DNA of 14,237 bases, taken from Chloroflexota bacterium (lineage in GTDB: Bacteria > Chloroflexota > Dormibacteria > Dormibacterales > Dormibacteraceae). The DNA lies in NCBI GenBank assembly GCA_005880525.1, contig VBFW01000141.1:1-14237 (forward strand), read 5' to 3'. The position numbers were made by a program, and so were the translations under genes. This document shows positions 8,009 through 12,454 of this stretch, in pieces. Below the pieces are notes generated by a model, which saw only the letters and a program-made list of their open reading frames with translations, had not been told where the DNA came from and did no database searches. Positions within the stretch are counted from its first letter, which is position 1. The number at the start of each line of letters is the position of its first letter.

Positions 8009-8892
8009 CAGCCTCGGACCGCGAACATGTTCGGGACGCGGCCGTGCCTGCGAAGCGCGCACTGGGCGGCGCTCCGCACCCTGGCGTTGCGGTCGACCAG
8101 GCAGGCGGCCAGCATCTGCGATCCCGGCTGAAAGTCCTTGATGTTGCCCAGCGCCTTGGCAGCCGATAGCCGCACGCGCCAGTCTGTGTTTTCGAGGCAC
8201 TCGACCAGCACCGGGATGGCGGCTGGCGCCCCGATCCAACCGAGCGCTCGGCCTCCTGCCGCGCGGAGCCGTGGAGATCCATCGCTCATCTGCCCAACGA
8301 TGGGAGCAACAGCAGACTTCCGGCGGCGAAGGCCCGCCGCGGTCGCGACTGCAGGCTGCACACCCCGAGGCTGCTTCCTGCTGAGAACCGTCTCGAGATA
8401 CAGATCGGGCGCCGCACGAGCGAGGGCGACGACCAGGGCAGGCTTTGGACCGAGTCGCTGAATCGCGGCCAGCAGAGCGTCGGCACTCCGCACGCCGCCG
8501 ATGACGCCCAATGCACGGGTGGCGGCATTGCGCACCAATGACTGGTTAGACCACAGCAAGGGCGCGATCAACGGGACAGCCTGCTCCATCTGAAATGCGC
8601 CGGCGATACGCGCACACCTGGCCCTGACCACCGGGTGGCGTGACCCGAGCCCATCGATGACGCGGTTGGCGAAGCTCGGGTGACCAACCGCCGCTTCGAG
8701 TCGTGTATACAGCACGCCGCCACGATCGAGCGAGGCCGCCGCTTCGATCAGCATCCTCGCGGGATCTACATCGCGGTCAGCCAGATCGACGTTGAGGCGG
8801 TCGGCCTTGCCGGCGACAACCGAATGAATGTGGCGGCGAACCAGCGAGCGATGGATGGCGAGCCGGGCCGGCTCCAGGGGTCCCCGCGACAT
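8008..8892 (-). CDS. HEAT-repeat protein between the TadZ-like and CpaF genes
   Basis: The soluble product (294 residues from ATG 8892; 299 from TTG 8907) has no signal peptide or membrane segment. Most of it is paired amphipathic helices with HEAT/PBS-lyase-type patterns: HPVVRARCARIAGAF (86-100), NQSLVRNAATRALGVIGG (116-133), SPRLRAAGGRALGWIGA (206-222), DWRVRLSAAKALGNI (237-251) and NARVRSAAQCALRRHG (269-284). At least five repeats are visible; a degenerate stretch at about 145-190 separates two blocks. HEAT arrays are protein-binding scaffolds. Its place between the regulator and motor genes, with a one-base overlap to cpaF, suggests an adaptor in the same machine, but this is inferred. 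ATG 8892 is favoured because GAGGG sits about 15 bases upstream, while it lies too close to the TTG. Confidence 0.85.
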   Translation of the reverse strand: MSRGPLEPARLAIHRSLVRRHIHSVVAGKADRLNVDLADRDVDPARMLIEAAASLDRGGVLYTRLEAAVGHPSFANRVIDGLGSRHPVVRARCARIAGAFQMEQAVPLIAPLLWSNQSLVRNAATRALGVIGGVRSADALLAAIQRLGPKPALVVALARAAPDLYLETVLSRKQPRGVQPAVATAAGLRRRKSAVAPIVGQMSDGSPRLRAAGGRALGWIGAPAAIPVLVECLENTDWRVRLSAAKALGNIKDFQPGSQMLAACLVDRNARVRSAAQCALRRHGRVPNMFAVRG

Positions 8893-8900
8893 CGCGCCGC

Positions 8901-10274
8901 TCAGCAACCCTCGGTCACCGGTGCCGCGACCGAATTCAACCTGGGCGATCGGTTCTTGCCGTGCGTGTCAGTGATGATCCCGGCGAGTTCGTGCGCGCCG
9001 CGTGAGATTTCGCTGCGCGGGTCGGCCATGCTGAGGATCGTGCCGGTGAGGGCGGCCTGGTCAGGTTTCGGACCGTCGAAAGCGATCTCGACGTCGACGG
9101 CTCGTTTGAGCATGCGCTCCACGGCGGGGCGAAGCACCGCGGGCTTCGGAGTCCGGTTGTTGAGAACCACTGTGAGCCTGTCGTCCGGCGTTCCGAGCTT
9201 GCGAAGTATCTCCAGAGCGTCGGCCGCGCTCTTGACGGCGGACAGCTCCGGCGCAGCTACCAGCACCACGTGCTGGGTAAGGTCGAACACCGCCAGGGTG
9301 GCGTCGTCGATCGCGATCCCGAGGTCGACCACGACATAGCGGAACGTCTTGCGCAGCACAGTGACGGCGCGAACGATCAACTCGGCGGTGACCTCGTCCG
9401 ACTCCTCGGGCCGGAGCGCGCCGGGCAGGATCATGGGGCCGCCGGCGTGGTAGAGCACGGTGCTCAGGAGCGCCTCCTCGAATGTCTCCGAAGGCACCTG
9501 CGCTAACCGCGCCAGGCAACTCGTCGGCACGAGGCCGGCCAGGAGGGCCGCGTGGCTGTACGGAAAGTCCAGGTCGAGCAGCAGTACCTGGCCCGGATGG
9601 AGCTGAGACAGGGCGCCCACCAGATTCAGGGCAACGCAGGTTCCGCCCGAGCCGCCCTTAGGCGAGTACAGACCGATGACGGTGGCCTCTTCGAGAAGGA
9701 GACCCCAGGTCGCCTGGACGGCGGTGTCGGCGAATGTCCGATACCGCTGATCCGCCATTCTGCGCATCTCGTCCAGAAAACCACTGTCGCGGCCGACGAC
9801 TGCGTTGAGGCTCTGCCGATCGAGCGCGATCAGGCGGCAGTCGGTCTGCGCGATAACGTTGCCCTGCTGCCGGCGGTTGAGAACGCACGCCGCTTCACCA
9901 ACGAAGTCGCCAGGCCCAAGGACAGCCACCGTTACCGCGCCGGGCGGGCGCTCGATGATCACGTTCACACAGCCGCTCTCGATGAAGAAGATGGTGTCGC
10001 CAGGCTCGCCCTGGTACATGATGATTCCGCGCGCGGCCACCGCCAGTTGCCTCATGCGCCGCGCGAGGTTTCGCAGCGTGAACTCGGGCAGCGAGAAGAA
10101 GAGGGGAGCACGCTCCAGCACCGCCACACGACCGAGCATGTCGTGGTAAGAGGGCCAGCCGCTGTCAGCGGCGGGCGAGGCGCGCGGGAACTGTCTGTGA
10201 GCTACCTCGGTCACCGGCGCTGATGGCCGGCCTTTGAGGTCTCTGCCACGGGACCGCTCGACCTGCAGTCCCAT
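8901..10274 (-). CDS. cpaE: Cyclic-nucleotide-binding-domain / TadZ(CpaE)-like MinD-family ATPase fusion
   Basis: Residues about 46-170 form a cyclic-nucleotide-binding fold: ERAPLFFSLPE, the turn YQGEPGDTIFFIESG (87-101) and the cassette region GDFVGEAACVLNRRQQGNVIA (122-142). In the cassette, GE is kept but the Arg that normally holds the phosphate aligns with Gln136, with Arg134-Arg135 just before. Residues 198-435 are a MinD/ParA-type ATPase: P-loop SPKGGSGGT (204-212), Walker A' LLLDLDF (231-237) and Walker B YVVVDLG (313-319). The signature Lys206 is present, but the second P-loop Lys is Gly211. TadZ/CpaE proteins place pili at the pole and often have atypical P-loops; their usual N-terminus is a receiver-like domain, here replaced. 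ATG 10274 follows the cpaB stop by one base. A signal-gated localisation role is inferred. Confidence 0.88.
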   Translation of the reverse strand: MGLQVERSRGRDLKGRPSAPVTEVAHRQFPRASPAADSGWPSYHDMLGRVAVLERAPLFFSLPEFTLRNLARRMRQLAVAARGIIMYQGEPGDTIFFIESGCVNVIIERPPGAVTVAVLGPGDFVGEAACVLNRRQQGNVIAQTDCRLIALDRQSLNAVVGRDSGFLDEMRRMADQRYRTFADTAVQATWGLLLEEATVIGLYSPKGGSGGTCVALNLVGALSQLHPGQVLLLDLDFPYSHAALLAGLVPTSCLARLAQVPSETFEEALLSTVLYHAGGPMILPGALRPEESDEVTAELIVRAVTVLRKTFRYVVVDLGIAIDDATLAVFDLTQHVVLVAAPELSAVKSAADALEILRKLGTPDDRLTVVLNNRTPKPAVLRPAVERMLKRAVDVEIAFDGPKPDQAALTGTILSMADPRSEISRGAHELAGIITDTHGKNRSPRLNSVAAPVTEGC

Positions 10275-10275
10275 C

Positions 10276-11100
10276 TCAGCCCTTCGTGAAGTTCCAGCGT
10301 GCGTCCACAGCGGCCGGTCCGACGACGGGTGGGGCCTGGGTGGGCGGGCACGCAGGGTCTGGGTGTGACATCGAGTCGGTTGCGTAGTCGTGGTAGTTCA
10401 GCAGCACGTACTTGAGGGTGACGTTGGACAGCAGCCACTCGAGATAGGCCGCATCGCACTGCGAGAGCACGACGGTCAAGCTTCCGGTTACTCCGACTGC
10501 CTGACCCTGCTTGGGTGCAACGCTCGGAGGCCCCACGCGTATCACCCGCACGTCGGTGAAGACCGTCCGGACCGTGAACCGCGACGGCCTCGAGAAAAAG
10601 AGATCGGTATTTGCCGTCGCGATGACGTTGATGTAGTCCCCGGGCGTGATGTACCCGCCGACGCCCTGCAATTCGCCAGTGGGAATCGTGATCGCGACGT
10701 AACCCTGTGGAATCGGCAGGTAGGCGAGCTGGGTGGCTGGAATCTCATCTGGATTGGAGACAACGACATTTGTGGTGATGGTCTGCCCCTTGAAGATGCT
10801 CACGAGCGCCGTCGCGCCGTCCAGGTCGGACAGGTTGACGATTGCGTGCGGAGCAAGCTGCGCCTGCGGGATGTGCGCGACCGTCAGCATCGACGCCGTG
10901 ATGGGCTCTCGAGCCTGGATGTCCTGCGCGGCGACGACCGCAGTAACCTGACCGCCGGACAGCCCACGATTGGCGAAGAGAATGCCGAACGCGAACATGG
11001 CGATGAATGCGAGCAGCGCCATCGCCACCCCAAGCAGGAATAGCGGGGTGCGAATTCGAGCCTGGCGGCCGGCGGTTGGCAGCGGCAGGGGCAGAGCCAT
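10276..11100 (-). CDS. cpaB: CpaB/RcpC-like Flp pilus assembly protein with SAF domain
   Basis: The 274-residue product has a short cytoplasmic tail, one membrane helix (about 18-43) and a SAF domain (about 52-115: VVAAQDIQAREPITASML at 55-72). The C-terminal RcpC/CpaB part contains AYLPIPQGYVAITIPTGE and the GGYITPGDYINVI segment (about 157-170), both typical of the family. CpaB proteins contact the envelope and, in diderms, the secretin. Here no secretin gene follows; the TadZ-like gene begins one base after the stop (TGAGATG), which points to a monoderm version. Start: ATG 11100, two bases after the RDD stop (TAAGCATG). The frame is open upstream to 11460, but that portion overlaps the RDD gene and is not CpaB-like. 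Confidence 0.9.
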   Translation of the reverse strand: MALPLPLPTAGRQARIRTPLFLLGVAMALLAFIAMFAFGILFANRGLSGGQVTAVVAAQDIQAREPITASMLTVAHIPQAQLAPHAIVNLSDLDGATALVSIFKGQTITTNVVVSNPDEIPATQLAYLPIPQGYVAITIPTGELQGVGGYITPGDYINVIATANTDLFFSRPSRFTVRTVFTDVRVIRVGPPSVAPKQGQAVGVTGSLTVVLSQCDAAYLEWLLSNVTLKYVLLNYHDYATDSMSHPDPACPPTQAPPVVGPAAVDARWNFTKG

Positions 11101-11102
11101 GC

Positions 11103-11510
11103 TTAGGGCTGTGCCTCGAGCGGGGCCGTGCTCACCCATCGACGCCCGTCCCAGTACTCTTCGAGGTTCGCGGCCTCCGCCGCCGACCTGGGCATGGCGG
11201 GCGGCAACCTTCTCAATACGAGCGTGCGTGCGACCATGTCGTGAAGAGCCTGCTTGCGGGGTGTGAAGGCGGCCATGACCCAGCCGGCCATCAGCAGCAA
11301 CGACGAGAGCAGCTTGAGCCAGTAACGGGCCGAGGCTCGCCCAAGTCCAATCGGGTCGCCATAAACATCGGCGACGTACAAGCCAAGTGCGTGCTTTCCC
11401 ACCGTTCCCTGAAGAGGCGAGCTCTCGAGGACGGCGAAGTATGCCCAGGTCAGAGCCCAACCCACGGGCGCGACGTTATGCCTGACCCATTGGCCTAGCA
11501 CTGGCCCCAA
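11103..11510 (-). CDS. Short RDD-family membrane protein with WDG-type C-terminal tail
   Basis: The 135-residue product keeps the second half of an RDD-family domain: a helix at about 16-29, GTVGKHALGLYVADVYGDPIG (35-55), a helix at 62-83 and FTPRKQALHDMVARTLVLRR (82-101), all diagnostic. The first helix with the Arg-Asp-Asp signature is missing, because an in-frame stop (plus 11520-11522) lies just before the only possible starts (TTG 11510 or GTG 11501). The C-terminus ends in EEYWDGRRW (117-125), resembling the YWDG-x-RW motif of DUF2510-type tails. It is the first gene of the pilus operon and two bases from cpaB. RDD proteins are poorly understood membrane proteins. It may be a naturally short form or the remnant of a longer gene; TTG 11510 is uncertain. 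Confidence 0.72.
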   Translation of the reverse strand: MGPVLGQWVRHNVAPVGWALTWAYFAVLESSPLQGTVGKHALGLYVADVYGDPIGLGRASARYWLKLLSSLLLMAGWVMAAFTPRKQALHDMVARTLVLRRLPPAMPRSAAEAANLEEYWDGRRWVSTAPLEAQP

Positions 11511-11899
11511 CCGGACGGATTAGCGCACCGATGGGTAACCACAGCAACGCCACGCGGATGCGCTACTGCCCAGGCTGATGCGACTGCGTTTGCCGGCGTG
11601 TCACGACCTCCCTACCCAGATCCCTCGGGTCCGTACACCTTATGGACGGCTCGACTGGGCAGACAAGAGGACATTCGTCCTTGGGCCCGTGACCAGCGCG
11701 TCGCTCGCATCGCAATCGGACGCGAAAGGCCCATTGACGTAGAGGCCCTGCAACTCAGCGGTGCTTCGCCCAGCATTGATTTTCGACCGCCGAATTTCCG
11801 CCCAGCGTGATCGGGACGAACGTCCTACTGAGTGTGTGGCCAGATCGCGTGTACGTTGACGCTCGCGGTTCCAACGTGGAAACCGGCAAGGGAGGAACT
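11511..11899. other. Divergent intergenic region between the pilus operon and a plus-strand gene
   Basis: I find no convincing coding sequence in these 389 bases; the only sizeable plus-strand frame (11598-11810) has codon third positions far less GC-rich than the neighbouring genes and no recognisable protein. The region must hold the operon promoter (minus strand) and the promoter of the gene at 11900. A poor minus-strand candidate is TTGTCT (plus 11661-11666) and TAAGGT (plus 11637-11642) with 18-base spacing. On the plus strand TTGACG at 11856-11861 resembles a -35 box but has no good -10. A small inverted repeat GGACG-AA-CGTCC lies at 11814-11825. None of these is secure. Confidence 0.5.
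11891..11899 (+). promoter_or_regulatory. Ribosome binding site deciding a TTG start
   Basis: GGAGG at 11891-11895 lies four bases before TTG at 11900, which opens straight into a signal peptide. This strong site is the reason for choosing TTG over the upstream non-ATG alternatives in the same frame. Confidence 0.6.
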
Positions 11900-12418
11900 T
11901 TGAGGTTTCGACATGCGGCGTGGCTTTGTGCCTGGTCTGGCGCCGTGGTGCTGGTAGCTCTGGCGCCCGCCACCGTGCTGGCGGACAACCCCGGGAACCC
12001 GGGCCACCACTACGGACAAATCAGCAATCCCGGCCATCACTATGGGCAGTTCAAGCACGCGAACTCGCTGCCCTCTCCGGCCTCCGGGCATCAGCCGTCC
12101 GCGCCGGCGCTGCATGCGCAATCCGCGTTCTACTCCGCAAACGAGACGACTGGCGAGGCCATCCCAATCACCAATCCGGGATCGTCCCTGACCGATGGCT
12201 CACTTGCTGGCCCCCAATCCACTCCAGTGGCCTCGGCGCCACCGGTGCCGCAGCGAAACGTGTGGCTTACGGCGATCTTGTTGGCCTTTGTGTTGGCTGC
12301 CAACGTAGCAGGAGGGGTCATCCTCGTGGGGCGGAGTCTGCACTTCGTACTGAGGCGCGTCCGACCCGTGGAGATCACGGTGCCGGCGCGGGGCAATCTT
12401 CAGGTCGAGGCTGCCTAA
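11900..12418 (+). CDS. Small exported, membrane-anchored protein with two NPGHHYGQ repeats
   Basis: I do not recognise a family. The 172-residue product has a signal peptide (basic RFRH, hydrophobic core about 7-24, likely cut at VLA-D after residue 28). Next come two copies of the octapeptide NPGHHYGQ (33-40 and 43-50), preceded by a partial NPG at 30-32. A Pro/Ser/Ala-rich spacer (about 55-119) follows, then a membrane helix at 122-144 and a short tail with several Arg (RRVRP). So it is probably anchored with the repeats outside. The His-His-Tyr clusters could bind a metal, but this is speculation. It is transcribed away from the pilus operon and converges on the PKD-protein gene, with 36 bases between stops. 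Confidence 0.72.
   Translation: MRFRHAAWLCAWSGAVVLVALAPATVLADNPGNPGHHYGQISNPGHHYGQFKHANSLPSPASGHQPSAPALHAQSAFYSANETTGEAIPITNPGSSLTDGSLAGPQSTPVASAPPVPQRNVWLTAILLAFVLAANVAGGVILVGRSLHFVLRRVRPVEITVPARGNLQVEAA
11996..12049 (+). repeat. Two copies of an octapeptide-coding repeat (NPGHHYGQ)
   Basis: Copies at 11996-12019 and 12026-12049 encode the same eight residues, separated by Ile-Ser. Six of the eight codons differ silently at the third base, so the peptide is kept while the DNA is not. Confidence 0.85.
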
Positions 12419-12454
12419 AGGGCGCGACAGCGCATTAAATCGGCCGAGCCGCTG
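12419..12454. terminator. Possible weak hairpin between converging genes
   Basis: Between the two converging stop codons the plus strand reads GCGC-GACA-GCGC followed by ATTAAAT (about 12422-12440). This is a four-pair stem with no T run, so it is at best a weak terminator; its position between two convergent genes is the main argument for it. Confidence 0.2.

Noticed and set aside
8009..8239. N-terminal extension of the full-length CpaF frame
   Set aside because: It lies wholly in the HEAT gene and reads as Arg/Gly-rich noise; ATG 8008 is coupled to the HEAT stop.
9552..10223. Plus-strand open frame of about 220 codons opposite the cNMP-TadZ gene
   Set aside because: Its composition is an artefact of the real gene on the other strand, and it has no family features or plausible start context.
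10390..11043. Plus-strand open frame opposite cpaB
   Set aside because: Arg/Asp-rich antisense reading of the conserved SAF and CpaB regions, with no domain of its own.
11101..11460. N-terminal extension of the CpaB frame
   Set aside because: It overlaps the RDD gene and lacks the membrane-helix pattern expected at the CpaB start, which is present after ATG 11100.
11598..11810. Possible 70-residue plus-strand gene in the divergent region
   Set aside because: GTG start without a clear Shine-Dalgarno, third codon positions only modestly GC-rich compared with neighbours, and no recognisable features.
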